Assembly (NCBI GenBank): GCA_034509755.1
Contig: CM067539.1
Coordinates: forward strand, 26,622,501 to 26,686,500
From: Anisodus tanguticus
Taxonomy: Eukaryota; Streptophyta; Magnoliopsida; Solanales; Solanaceae
Direction of reading: 5' to 3'
DNA length: 64,000 nucleotides
Position numbers and translations under genes: made by a program. Position 1 is the first letter of the stretch. Each line of letters opens with the position of its first letter. The notes beneath the pieces are model-generated. The model was not told where the DNA came from and did no database searches. It worked only from the letters and a program-made list of their open reading frames with translations. Shown here in pieces: positions 13,167 through 25,889 of the stretch.

Positions 13167-14422
13167 TGTTGGGTATCTATTGTTAAAGCAGTACGGGAAG
13201 TAAATAAATATTACAAGTGTTCGAAAGGATAAACAAATAGGCAATGTTCAGAACTGTCGCAAGCTTGTTGAGTCTTGAATCCTGATAACCTGAAATTAAG
13301 AAACAACTAAATCTGGATGGTTACAACTGTGTGCTGAGTCAAGTGATTGCACTTTGTCCTTAAGACAAGATTGCCCTGTATATATGCTTTTACGTTAGCG
13401 GGCAATAGTCTCCCAAGATAAAACAACACTTTAATCTCAACACTACAAAACAAATAGGTTGAGTCTGACGAAGAAAAAAAATACGAATCGACTTGCTGAA
13501 GAAATGGAAAAGGAAGGAAGAGTTTCTGTTTTCGTCCAACGTTTTTGGACTGACTTTCTCTTCTGTTTTGTCTCTGTTGTGTTTATCTTGTGTATATGTG
13601 TGTCTTTCCTCACAATTTTTCGTGATTGTATGTGTTATTTTTCTGTCACCTTATTGAGCCAAAGAGGCATCAATATATAGCATGGAGGAGGGACTCCTCA
13701 ACTGCCACAAACAAGGTTGTTAATAGCCATTAGTGAGGGCTGTTAATGGCAGGTTTAAGGCCATTAGTGTGGCGGGTTTAAGGCCATTAGAGAGGCTGTT
13801 CATGGCCATTGAAGGAGGGCTGATTATGGAGGAGTTAATCAGCCAAGTAATGGCTGATTATTGCCCCAAAAATCAACTCCAACGGTAGGCAGAAAGTTTT
13901 TGCCTTCCGTCGTTCCAAATTCAACTTTTCAGAAACTCTAGGGACCAAACTTTAAATATTAAGCAATTTGGGGTCCAAAAAAATAATATCAGAAAGTCCC
14001 CACAGCCCACGACCCACGATCCGTGACCGAACGGGACGGGCGGGCGGCGGCGGCGGGCATGTGGGCTTAGCCTTGAACCCAAGCAAATCTTGGTCCTCCC
14101 TCCTTTAAACACATGGGATACCCCTTAGGGTCCCAAACCCTTAACCACTTTAGTGACTTATAAAGAGAGCAATTCTTCCTTTTCCCACCGATGTGGTAGA
14201 TTTGTCACACACCATATTTCCATGCCTCAAACACCTTACTTCGTGGACCAATATCTCTTTCATTTCTCAACGAAGTTTGACGATTCTTGGCTCTACGGTC
14301 ATCTACTCACTTAGTAGATTATGCATGTGAGAAGAGACAAAGCCTGCAACATGCGGAACACTAGTGTTTAATTCATTAAATATGGGTGGACGCACCTCCC
14401 CGCCAAAGGCAAATTTCCAACA
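13167..14422 (-). repeat. Copia element 1, LTR at the 3' end of the element
   Basis: The LTR begins TGTTGGG and ends CCAACA on the plus strand, a short inverted terminal repeat. Directly beyond it is ATCCCCTCT, which on the minus strand is the purine-rich AGAGGGGAT, the polypurine tract that precedes a 3' LTR. It contains a G/C-rich stretch with GGCGGCGGCGG near 14043. Length is 1256 bp. Confidence 0.85.
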
Positions 14423-16019
14423 ATCCCCTCTATGAACGAGAGATTTTGGCGCAAACACAAGGTGCCTACTTTCAACAATCTTTCAGCGAAAAGATATTGC
14501 ATCAGGAGAGGTAGCTTCCGCTTTGAACCTTTCCTAGTTGAATACCACCGGATTTACTTACTGCGCGGTGAACGTGATGTCTTGAACCGTCAGTGTTTAG
14601 TGTAAGCCAAGACAATGATACTAACACAATAACTATCCTTATTCGTTTTCATTCTAATGGTTTTGTCCGTTATGGTCGTGAACACACTTGGATTCTTAAG
14701 TGCGTTCATTTGAGGCGGCCTTCCTCGCACTTAAATAGGTGATCTCCTACAAGGTATCCTGCTATACCCCACTTCACAAGTGTTAGGAATCATTAAAATT
14801 TTCCCTAACCTTAACCTCAATCATTTGAGGATCGTTTAAAGGTTTGGAAGCTTAACCTTTACCCACCATGCAGGTAGCACTTTAATGTCTATCGCGGGAA
14901 CAACTTTGGATTCATGTTTCCGTACAGAAATCATCATCTGAAGTGCTTCTTGCTTCCACCGAAGCGCTCAACTGAACCTTTTGCAGCTTAGTTTTCCCAT
15001 TGAACTAAATTCTTGGGATCTCCAATCAGTATGGTTGGGTTACCACCGCAATTGTTCGTATTGTTTGGGTTTTAAGCCCATTCCCCTAGACAGGCAGAAC
15101 ATTTGATCTCCGGGTAGTCCCTTAGTTAGTAAACAAGGAAGTGACACCCGTGATGATCAACTGTCATACGGTCTTATGTCTCCGACAGATCCTGACAGAT
15201 ATGTCCAGACGCCGTCATCCGTGTCCTTCCTGAAGCCGACCGGCTAGCCATAGTGTATAATTGCTGAAGGCACGGGTTTCTCCCAATAAGGGACGTCCTC
15301 TAAGGAGTCATAAAGTTACTCCACTTCTTTCATGCTTTGTATAAAGCGATAAACTCTGATCCCATCATGAATCGGTCGATGCAAGTTTGCTTAGAGGATT
15401 TTCGAAGACCCACCATACACATTTACTTGTGGCTTTGGTGTTCTTCATATCTGATGTCCAGTTTGCATCATTGTGTTCTCCCAGAACCGCTGGACATCCA
15501 GAATACTATAATCCGTAGATAAGCGAATAATTCAGATATCGTCATATCCGACTTAACGCCTTCTATTGATCATTTATTAAGATCATCAGTGAACCTTAGT
15601 TCAACTGATCTGTTTGTAGGCCGATACCAGGTCGGTTGTAGTGTGTACAATACATTGAACTACACGTGACTTGTGCATATCGCTCCTTGTCTATGGGTGC
15701 ACCATGATTTCAATCAGTTATATGATTCATATCCATTGGTGGCTTCAACGAGACTGTCAACTATCTCACAACTGAGTTTGGAGTTAGACCAGTCCGTTAG
15801 ATGTCTTAGAAACCCAATTCCTAAGATGTCATTTGTGATACCCATAACTTTCATATCGAGACTTTATTTCAGTATGACTTCCACTCTCAGACTGTTGGTT
15901 TTCTAACTTCAGAGTCAATGTTTCTGTGGTCAGATTCATTGTTTCTGTTTTATCTGAAACTTTCAGGACCAAAATGTAAACATTTCAGGGACCAAAATGA
16001 AAGTTCAGGAAGAAGCCCA

Positions 16020-16185
16020 ACAGTTTAGCAAACCAACTCTGATCCTCTTCTTCCAACTCTCCGGTTAGGAAGACTGTTTCAACATTCATGCCACGCAAGA
16101 CTGCAATGGCCCTGGATGTTAAGCTACTCACAGGGGAGCACATTTTACAACCCAAAGGTTCTTTTTCCGGAGGAAGATCAACCAT
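16020..16185 (-). pseudogene. Copia reverse-transcriptase N-terminal remnant with internal deletion
   Basis: The frame starts VDLPPEKEPLGCK, the opening of the copia RT domain. It then jumps to MCSPVSSLTSRAIAVL and TGELEEED, so about 50 residues found in intact copia RTs are missing after GCK. The copia RT hallmark GELEEE is kept. The same deletion is present in element 2 (24420-24575). Confidence 0.75.
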
Positions 16186-16805
16186 TACACAAGTATGGTT
16201 CTATATGATGGAATCTATTTCTCTCTTTGTAGCTTCTTTCCAAAGCAGCGCTTCTGGAGATGACAATTATTTGTTAATTGTCCATGGTTCATTCTCAACC
16301 ATACAAGCTAGAAGTACTAGAACAAGTCTTTGTCCCCTTCTTTGCTCCATCTCGGTTTAACATCTAGAATCCCTGAGTTCTGCAGATCTGGAATATTAAG
16401 TTCCGGATAGCCAGTAACTTTTGAGTCCTGTAGATATGGAAAGCCTAGTTCCGGACAGTCAGGCCCTCGCGGGTTCTTGTTAACCTTGAGCAATTACTTA
16501 TTTTTCCTTTTCAAGAAAAGTTATCTTCAAAGAATTCAGCATTCTTTGACACCAAGAGGCGATAAGCACTACTGTTATTTGCAGATCCAGTGGATATGCA
16601 ATCTACAGTCTTAGGTACAACTTGACCTGTTTCGGTATTCTAACTTTTACCAAGCCACCCCACATCACAATATTTGTATGTGAGATCCTTTTCATGTTTC
16701 ACACGGAGAGTTATCATTATCCTTATGCGTATTTCTGTTGAGAATCGTATTAGCGGTAAGGATCGCCTTGCCCCACATAATTTGGGCGTACGGCTTTGAG
16801 CTTAG

Positions 16806-17015
16806 CTAACACCGTTGGACTGAGGTGAGTAATGAGCAGTCGTTTAATGAACGATGCTTCACATCCTCCCCCTCTATCACTACGAATTCCTCAATCCGTA
16901 GGCTTAGTTGATTTTCAACTTCTGCTTTGTAGCGCTTATCCACTTCAACAACTTCATCTTTGTTTTTTGACAAACAAAGGATACAATACGTTGTACCATC
17001 ATCAATGAAGGTCAC
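16806..17015 (-). pseudogene. Copia integrase-core remnant
   Basis: The 69-residue frame starts TFIDDGTTYCILCL and continues with a KNKDE segment and KAEVENQLSLRI. This matches the copia integrase core, which usually reads TFIDDCTRYC, then KSKDE, then EVENQL. In active elements the second D of TFIDD leads into the catalytic core; here the downstream RSDRGGEY-type block is scrambled by frameshifts. Confidence 0.75.
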
Positions 17016-17529
17016 AACGCACTTGTCTCCCCCCTCTATTTTGTATAAACTTCAAATCACCCAAGTAGGTGTGACTTAGTTCTAGAGAAGTGATACTTTT
17101 TTCGCTATTCCTTTGACGGAACTTGAAAAGGTGATTTTGCCTCTTCGCCTACCTCACATTCATTTTGAGGGTTTATGTCGACAGAAGGCAACAATCTCAA
17201 CATCGTTAGTTTTTGAATGAATTTCTATTTAACGTGTCTTAATCTATGATGGCATAGATGCATGAATTATAAATATATCATTCATTTGGCTACAGACATA
17301 CTGTACCATTCTTAGTTATTACAGATCTGTTGGACTAGTCTCAAACCAGCTTGACCAACAACATCTCTTAAACCATGTTTGGGACATGTATCACCTCATC
17401 TTAGAGTGATCTCATTCCCTGAAGTCCTATTGAGGACAACCTCTCCAACCCCTTCTACTTTAGAGGTGGCATTGCTTCACATGAACAACCTCTTGCCCGT
17501 GGTTAGGGCGTGACCAGATCATATGTGAT

Positions 17530-17800
17530 CTGGATACTCCGGCCCACTCCAGTTGCTTTGGCAGACTGAGTGTCCAATTTCTTGTCTGCCTTTCTTTAGG
17601 CCTTTAGATCATTTAAGACCTGGAAACTCTGGCCCACCACACTAGGTGTCCATTACTTTTCCTATTAAATGAATTCTGGCCCAACTCCAGTCGCCCGTAG
17701 GCTTTGTATGACTGAGTGTCCAATATCATCATATCAAAGGAATTTTGGCCCACTCCAGTCGCCCGGAGGATTTGTATGACTTAGTGTCCAATATCATCCT
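17530..17800 (-). repeat. Minisatellite in the 5' internal region of copia element 1
   Basis: About four imperfect units of roughly 65-80 bp share CTGGCCCACTCCAGT and GACTGAGTGTCCAAT. A related unit also lies at 18196-18240. The equivalent block in element 2 is at 25890-26225. No protein reading was found. Confidence 0.7.
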
Positions 17801-18526
17801 ATGAAGGATCTTCTGCCAAATAGTGTGACAGGCTCAACGTCTTTAGCTTTTAGACTTCTTCCGTTATGATTGGTGCCCAGACAATTCTTGGCGTTTACTT
17901 AAGAGTGGTAACAGTTTTCGCACAGTTAGTGGATCTTTCTCCATCGTATGTGCGAACATACTTTACACACTTTTAATAATTACACTTAAAAGAACGGATC
18001 ATTTTAAGTCATTTACAAAGTCCAATCTTTAAACGGGAAAGAAGAAGAAATTAAACTTCTGATTTAAAGCGTAAGAAATATAAATTATTTCGTAAAACAT
18101 TTTCATATTCCTCCATAATTTTAAGCCATTTTTAATCAGATATGATTTAATCTTTATTCTTGACAAGGAAGAAAATAACTTATCCCAATTTCGGATTCTG
18201 GCCCACTTCAGCCACTTCATCGGACTGAGTGTCCATTTCCTCCTTACCATAAATCGGATCCTTTGTCTCGGACAGATATAGGCCTTCTGCTGCAAGATAG
18301 AACCACATCTTCAGCCTTCTCCTCTTGTCTCAGTTGACATCCTCAGCCTCTCGTGAGCGCTTGTTCCCACCACTCTTGGGAGCGGTGACACCATGAACAC
18401 GTTGACCTTCGACATCATCATCATCACTCTCTTCTACCAGAAAACCACAGCCATATCCAGATTTGGTCACACAACTTTTGACCGACATCTTTCGAACACT
18501 AATACTAATACGATCTTATCTTAAAT

Positions 18527-19791
18527 TGTTGGGTATCTATTGTTAAAGCAGAACGGGAAGTAAATAAATATTACAAGTGTTCGAAAGGATAAACAAATAG
18601 GCAATGTTCAGAACTGCCGCAAGCTTGTTGAGTCTTGAATCTTGATAACCTGAAATCAAGAAACAACTAAATCTGGATGGTTACAACTGTGTGCTGAGTC
18701 GAGTGATTGCACTCTGTCCTTAAGACAAGATTGCCCCGTATATATGTTTTTACGTTAGTGGGTAATAGTCTCCCAAGATAAAACAACACTTTAATCTCAA
18801 CACTATAAAGCAAATAGGTTGAGTCTGACGAAGAAAACAAATACGAATCGACTTGCTGAAGAAATGGAAAAGGAAGGAAGAGTTTCTGTTTTCGTCCAAC
18901 GTTTTTGGACTGACTTTCTCTTCTGTTTTTTTTCTGTGTATATAGTGTGTCTCTGTTGTGTATATCTTGTGTATATGTGTGTCTTTCCTCACTATTTTTC
19001 GTGACTGTATGTGTTATTTTTCTTTCACCTTATTGAGCCAAAGAGGCATCAATATATAGCATGGAGGAGAGACTCTTCAACTGCCACAAATAAGGCTGTT
19101 AATAGCCATTAGTGAGGGCTGTTAATGACAGGTTTAATGCCAATAGTGTGGCAGGTTTAAGGCCATTAGAGAGGCTGTTCATGGCCATTGAAGGAGGGCT
19201 GATTATGGAGGAGTTAATCAGCCAAGTAATGGCTGATTAATGCCACAAAAATCAACTCCAACGGTAGGCAGAAAGTTTTTGCCTTCCGTCGTTCCAAATT
19301 CAACTTTTCAGAAACTTTAGGGACCAAACTGTAAATATTAAGCAATTTGGGGTCCAAAAAGATAATATCATTAAGTCCCCACAGCCCACGACCCGTGACC
19401 GGACGGGACGGGCGGGCGGCGGCGGCGGGCGTGTGGGCTTAGCCTTGAACCCAAGCACATCTAGGTCCTCCCTCCTTTAAACACATGGGATACCCCTTGG
19501 GGTCTCAAACCTTTAACCACTTTAGAGACTTATAAAGAGAACAATTCTTCCTTTTCCCACCGATGTGGTAGATTGTCACACACCATATTTCCATGCCTCA
19601 AACACCTTACTTCGTGGACCAATATCTCTTTCATTTCTCAACGAAATTTGACGATTCTTGGCCCTACGGTCATCTACTCACTTAGTAGATTATATAAGTG
19701 AGAAGAGACAAAGCCTCCAACATGCGGAACACTAGTGTTTAATTCATTAAATATGGGTGGACGCACCCCCGCCAAAGATAATTTTTTAACA
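18527..19791 (-). repeat. Copia element 1, LTR at the 5' end of the element
   Basis: Similar to 13167-14422 over its full length, with small indels. Its outer end has decayed to GATAATTTTTTAACA where the partner reads GGCAAATTTCCAACA. The array resumes directly beyond it with AACACATATGTCC. Length is 1265 bp. Confidence 0.85.
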
Positions 19792-21298
19792 AACACATAT
19801 GTCCGTTCATATCAATGATGCAGTGGCATGCCATTAGTAACTACAAGCACATGGCATCAATAAAGTCAAAAAAGATAGTACATTTATGTTTGACTTATTA
19901 AGAGAGCTCCACAATATCAAAAAAAATTTGTTCAATAAAGAAAAGATACAAGTATTAAAGCAGTCAAATAAAACACTTTTAAGATACAAAAATTAAAAAA
20001 TGTCTAAATTACCCTTTAGTGCTGAAGCAGTCACGTTGGTGAACAACAGTCTGCTTCTAACCTCTTATTAATAGTAGTAATACTATCTAATACTAGTTAA
20101 AAAATCACCTGCTGTGCACGAGCACAAACGCAAGTGAAAGCATTGAAATTGATGTTTTTTTTGTATTTTTAATTGATAATATAAAATAATCATTATTTAT
20201 TGTTATAATAATATAAATTTTGAGTGTGTAATATTAAAATCATTTAGCTAATCCTACGTATACTATTACTTAAAATTAATTTAGTTATATTTTTAGAACA
20301 ATATTTCTACTCTATTAATATTTTCAACTATTTTAAAGATACTAGAAAAACTTAAATAAAAATATCTTTGTGGATATTTATTTAGAATATTAATACATTG
20401 GAAAATGTTTTTATCAAAGTGTAATATTTATCTTATATTTTTTTTTAAATATAAAATATTACAATATTCACTCAAAATTATAGTATACAGTAAATGACCA
20501 AATGGATAGGAGACTAAGAGATTTATTTAGTTGAAGATAGGAGAATAAGAGATGAGTATGAGAAAAGTGTAGATGTCCAGTCATATCAATGATGCAGTGA
20601 CATGCAACTAGTAACAATAAGAACGTGGTATTAAGAAAGTCAAATAAGTTATAACCTTTATGCCTGGCTTATTAAGACGGCTCCACAATGTCATGACTTT
20701 TTTGTCCAATAAACGAAAATACAAATACTAAAGAAGTCAAATCGACAATTTTAAGGCATACAAATCAAAAAATGCCTAAATTACCTTTGAGAGCTGAAGC
20801 AGACATATTGATGAAAAACAATTTGCTTCTAATCTCCTATTAATGGTAGTAATATTATCTAATACCAGCTAAAATACCCCGTATTGTGCACATGCTGAAA
20901 CACATGTAAAAATATTAAATTTAGTATTATTTTTTCCTTTGAGTTTTGGATTGATATGACAAAATTATTTTAATTTAGTATTATAAAAATATAAATTTTA
21001 GCGAGTAATATTTAAATCATTTATCTAATAGGTAAATTATAGGTTCTCCTACATATACAATTACTTAAAATTAATTTAGTAATCTTTTGAGAACCATGGT
21101 AAAAATATTTTCAACTATTTTTATAAAATTTTACAAAAATTTAAATATAAATAACTCAAAATTATACTTGTATCGTAAATGACTTAACAGATAAGAAAAT
21201 AAGAAAATGTATGAGAAAAGTATAGATGTCCATTCATATCAAAGATGCAGTGGTATGCAATTAGTAACTATAAGCACATGGCATCAAGAAAGCCAAAA
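19792..21298. repeat. Helitron-like array, between copia element 1 and the SINE
   Basis: It contains a type B hairpin remnant near 20107-20122 and a type A hairpin near 20877-20893, each preceded on the plus strand by CTAATACTAG or CTAATACCAG. About 20480-21298 is nearly identical to 29580-30393, so it belongs to a segmental duplication that includes the SINE. No coding potential was seen. Confidence 0.8.
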
Positions 21299-21309
21299 AA
21301 GATATTTAT

Positions 21310-21547
21310 TTTCCAAAAAAAGGTGGAACTCCCACCCCAGGAGCCCCCACACCCCGGTCCGACAGGTCTGTGAATGAGGTAAATCATGGTGACTCAATTG
21401 ATTTCAAAGGTTAGACCAGTACCACGCTGCGCACAAGGGCCCTCCTTTATTTCAAGAAGTAACCCCCACACTGCCGCTAACGGGATTCGATCCTTGGCCA
21501 TTTTCCAAATATCCCCCTTGATAACCAATTGAGCTGCCCAAGCGGAC
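21310..21547 (-). mobile_element. tRNA-derived SINE, copy 1
   Basis: On the minus strand it starts TGTCCGCTTGGGCAGCTC and has an A box (CAGCTCAATTGGTTA) and a B box (GGATCGAATCCCG) about 35 bases apart, as in a Pol III promoter derived from a tRNA. The left duplication is shortened to AAGATATTTAT. The right one starts AAGATAG and is then split by copia element 2. It pairs with the copy at 30410-30647. Confidence 0.85.
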
Positions 21548-21554
21548 AAGATAG

Positions 21555-22831
21555 TGTTGGGAGTTTTTGCTCTATGGTACTTTATAAAGCAGTACGGGAA
21601 TTATATTACTATTACAAGTATTCGAAAGGATAAACAAAGATTCAATAATTCAACTAGAAATCTGAAATTACAATTGTTACACAAGAAAAACTGGAAATTC
21701 CAGTTTTGTAGAAGACGAAAAAATGGAAACTGTTTTTGCTGAGTCGAGTGTGGCACTCTGTCCTTAAGACAATATTGCCCCGTATGTATCCTTTATACGT
21801 CCTGGACAATTTGTCTCCCAAGATAAAACAGCAATGGAACACTTGAGCAAAGGAAACTCAAGAGCTACCGTGAAGAATATTGAGTAACGAAATGATGCTT
21901 GAAAGTTGTAGGAAGAAGAATTTTCTGCTTGAGAAAGCTTCTGTATTTTCGTGCATATGTGTTGTATGAACGTTTTATTGTTAGCTCTCAACAATGGTGT
22001 AAGGGGGTGTTTAAATAGGTGAGGGAGGGGGCTGATTACTGCCCTCCATAACAGCCAAATAATGGCAATTATGGAGGTAGTAAAGCCACCAACATTAATG
22101 GGAGAAAGACCAACGGATTTGGCCATCATAGGAGGAGTAATTCAGCCAAAATAAATGGCTGAATTGAGTGCTTGGCAACTCGCTTTGACTCCCGTATTCT
22201 CGGAAACTTGAGGGACCAAACTGTACATCTTGAAACTTCAGGGACCAAACTGTACATCTAAAAGAATTCTGGTCCGAACCGTACATCTGGAAACTTCTGG
22301 GACCAAACTGTACTTCTGGCAAAGTTCTCTGGCCCAAAAAGATAATATCAGAAGGCCCACAACCCACAGCCTACGACCCGTGACCCGAGAACCCGAGAAC
22401 CCGGAACCCGGAACCCGGAACCCGGAACCCGGAACTCGGAACCGGACGGGACGGGCGGGCGGCAGCGGCGCGCGTGTGGTCTTTCCTCGAACCGAAGCAC
22501 ATCTAGGTCCTCCCTCCTTTAAACACATGGGATACCCCTTGGGGTCCCAAACCAATTTCGAATCTTATATACACAACAATTCTTTCTTCCTCTACCGATG
22601 AGGGAGAATTACACACAATACCACACTTTCCATGCTTCAAACACCTTACTTCGTGAACCAATATCTCTTTCATTTCTCAATGAAATTTGACGATTCTTGG
22701 CCCTACGGTTATCTACGTACTTAGTAGATCATGCATGTGTGAAGAACCGGATTCTCCAACATACGTTACACTAGTGTTTAAGCCGTTAAAGTTGGTCGGT
22801 CGCAACTCCCGCCAAAGGCAAATTTCCAACA
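21555..22831 (-). repeat. Copia element 2, 3' LTR
   Basis: Starts TGTTGGGAG and ends TTTCCAACA on the plus strand. Beyond it, ATCCCCTCTTGAAAG gives a minus-strand polypurine tract. The repeat (GGAACCC)n lies at about 22383-22440. Repeated phrases of the form GGACCAAACTGTACATCT occur near 22212-22320. Length is 1277 bp. Confidence 0.85.
22383..22445. repeat. Short tandem repeat of GGAACCC
   Basis: About seven units of a 7-8 base G/C-rich motif inside the LTR. Open frames crossing it are low-complexity artefacts. Confidence 0.8.
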
Positions 22832-24419
22832 ATCCCCTCTTGAAAGAGATTTTGGCGCACTCACATGGTGTCTTTTCATTTCCAAAGAATATTTCAATGG
22901 ACCGATGTTGCATAAGGAGAGGTAGCTTCACTTTGAACCTTCCATAGTTAAATACCATCGGACTTACTTACTGCGCGGTGAACGTGATGTCTTGAACCGT
23001 CAGTGTTTAGTGTAAGCCAAGTCAATGGTACCAACACAACAAATTCCCTTACTCTCTTCTTCGTAATGTTTTGTCCGTTTTGGCCATGGACAACGTCTTG
23101 GATTCTTAAGTGCGTTCATTTTGAGGCGGCCCGTCCTCGCACTTAAATAGGTGGTCTCCTACAAGGTATCCTGCTATACTCCACTTCACAAGTGTTAGGA
23201 ACCATTAAAAGTTTCCCAAAGACCTAACCTCAACTGTTGAGGATCATTACAGGTTTTGAAAACTTAACATTTACCCATACTGCAGATAGCACTTAACGTC
23301 TATCGCGGGAATGACTTTGGATTTGGTGTTTCTTTTCAGAAATCACTATCCGAAGTGCTCATGCTTCTACTGAAGCGATCAACTGAACCTTTACAACTTA
23401 GTTTTCCCATTGAACCAAATTATTGGGATCTCTAGTTCGTAAGGTTGGGTTTCCACTGTATTGGTCCATATATTTTGGGTTTTAAGCCCATTCCCCTAGA
23501 CAGGCAGAACACTTGATCTCCGGGTAGTCCCTTAGTTAGCAAATAAGGAAGTGACACCCGTGATGATCAACTGCCATACGGTCTTATGTCTCCGACAGAT
23601 ATGTCCAGACGCCGTCATCCGTGTCCTTCCTAAAGCCGACCGGCTAGCCACAATGTATAACTGCTGAAGGCACGGGTTTCTCCCAATAAGGGACGTCCTC
23701 TAAGGAGTCGTGAAGTTACTCAACTTCTTTCATGCTTTGTATAAAGCGATAAACTCCGATTCCATCATGAATCGGCCGATGCAAGTTTGCTTAGAGGATT
23801 TTCCAAGAACCACCATACACATTTACTTGTGACTTTGGTGTTCTTCAGATCTGATGTCCAGTTTGCATCACCGTGTTCTCCCGTAACCGCCGGACATCCG
23901 AATACTATAATCCGTAGATAAGCGAATAATTCGGATATCGTCATATCCGACTTAACGCCTTCTATTGATCATGTATTAAGATTATCAGTGAACCTTAGTT
24001 CAACTGATCTGATTGTAGGACGATACCAGGTCGGTTGTAGTGTGTACAATACATTGAACTACACGTGATCTGTGCGTATCGCTCCTTGTCTATGGGTGCA
24101 CCATGATTCCAATCAGTTCTATGATTCATATCCATTGGTGGCTTCAACGAAACTGTCAACTATCGACCAGTCCGTTAGATGTCTTGGAAATCCAATTCCT
24201 AAGATGTCATCTGTGATACCCATATCTTTCATATTGAGACTTTGTTTCAATACGACTTTTACTTTCAGACGGTTGATTCTCCAACTGTTGGCTTTCTAAC
24301 TTCAGAGTCAATGTTTCTGTGGTCAGATTCATTGTGTCTGTTTTATCCGAAACTTTCGGGACCAAAATGTAAACATTTCGGGGACCAAAATGAAAGTTCG
24401 GGAAGAAGCCCAATAGTTC

Positions 24420-24575
24420 AAAACCAACTCGATCCTCTTCTTCCAACTCTCCGGTTGGGAAGGCTGGTTCAACATCCATGCCACGCAAGACTGCAATGGC
24501 CCTGGATGTTAAGCTACTCACAGGGGAGCACATTTTACAACCCAAAGGTTCTTTTCCCGGAGGAAGATCAACCAT
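24420..24575 (-). pseudogene. Copia reverse-transcriptase remnant of element 2
   Basis: It reads VDLPPGKEPLGCK, then MCSPVSSLTSRAIAVL, then TGELEEED. The join GCK-MCSPV is identical to that in element 1, so the deletion predates the separation of the two insertions. Confidence 0.75.
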
Positions 24576-25889
24576 TACACACGTATGGTTCTATATGATG
24601 GAATATATTTCTCTCTTTAGCTTCTTTCCAAAGCAGCGCTTCTGGAGATAACAATTATTTGTCAATTGTCCATGGTTCGTTCTCAACCATACAAGCTAGA
24701 AGGTATGGAACAAGTCTTTGTCCCCTCTTTGCTCCTTCTCGGTTCAACATCTAGAATCCCTGAGTTCTGCAGATCTGGAATATTAAGTTCCGGATATCCA
24801 GCAACTTTCGAGTCCTGTATATACGGAACATCCAGTTCCGGACAATCAGGCCCTCGCGGGTTCTTGTTAACCTTGAGCAATTACTCATTTTTCCTTTTCA
24901 AGGAAGGTTATCTCCAAAGAATTCAGCATTCTTTGACGCCAAAAGGCGATGAACACTACTGTTATTTGCACATCCATTGGATATGCAATCTACAGTCTTA
25001 GGTATGAAACCACCCCACATCACAACATTTGTATGTGAGATCATTTCCATGTCTCACACGGAGGGTTACCCTTATCCTTATGCGGAGTTCTATTGAGAAT
25101 CGCATTAGCGGAAAGGATCGTCGTGCCCCACATAATTTGGGAGTACGGCTTTACGATTGGCTAACACCGTTAGACTGAGGTGAGAAATGAGCAGTCGTTT
25201 AATAAACGATGCTTCACATTCTCCCCCTCTATCACTACGAATTTCTCAATCCGTGGGCTTAGTTAATTCAACTTCTGCTTTGTAGCGCTTATCCGCTTCA
25301 ACAACTTCATCTTTGCTTTTCAACAAACAAAGGATTCCATACGTTGTACTATCATCAAATGACGATCACAACGTACTTGTCTCCCCCCTCTATTTTGTAT
25401 AAACTTCAAATCACCCAAGTAGGTGTGACTAAGTTCTAGATGAGCAGTGCGTCTTTCGCCATTCCCTTGACGAAATTTGGAAAGGTGATTTTGCCTCTTC
25501 GCCTACCTCACATTCATTTTGAGGGTTTATGTCGACGGAAGGCAACAATCTCAACATCGTTAGCTTTTGAATGACTTGCTATTTAACGTGTCTTAATCTA
25601 TGATGGCATAGATGCACGGATTACAAATATATCATTCATATGGCTACAGACATACTGTACCATTCTTAGTTATTACAGACCTGTTGGACTAGTCTCAAAC
25701 CAGCTTGACCAACAGCGTCCCTTAAACCAAGTTAGAAACATGTATCACCTCTTTTTAGAGTGATCTCATTCCTTGAAGTCCTATTGAGGACAACCTCTCC
25801 AGCCCCTTTGATTTTAGAGGTGGCGTTGCTTCACATGAACAACCTCTTGCCCGTGGTTGGGCGTAACCGGATCATATGTGATCTCGATA

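Larger units (their letters stand above)
14423..17529 (-). pseudogene. Decayed copia pol region of element 1
   Basis: This is the internal domain between the polypurine tract and the minisatellite. Frames are broken throughout. Recognisable pieces on the minus strand are an integrase remnant (16806-17015) and a reverse-transcriptase remnant (16020-16185), in the order integrase then RT that defines Ty1/copia. The rest (14423-15985) shows no readable RT or RNase H motif but aligns with 22832-24200 of element 2. Confidence 0.7.
12404..19791 (-). mobile_element. Degenerate Ty1/copia element 1, with two LTRs and an extra partial internal region
   Basis: On the minus strand the order is LTR (19791 to 18527), internal region with integrase and reverse-transcriptase remnants, polypurine tract, LTR (14422 to 13167), then again about 760 bp of the 5' internal region (13166 to about 12404) before an abrupt junction with the array. 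The 12404-13166 sequence matches about 17765-18526 almost base for base. The layout LTR-internal-LTR-partial internal suggests two elements sharing one LTR, the second one truncated. The coding region is full of stops. The lineage within copia is uncertain. Confidence 0.8.

Noticed and set aside
13459..13680. Small frame starting SLTKKKNTNRLAEEME, repeated at 18819-19004
   Set aside because: It lies inside both LTR copies and antisense to the element. Its recurrence is explained by LTR identity, and the second copy diverges by an indel that changes the C-terminus.
22230..22601. Open frames through the GGAACCC repeat in the copia LTR
   Set aside because: Low-complexity repeat inside an LTR; frames are open on both strands because of composition.
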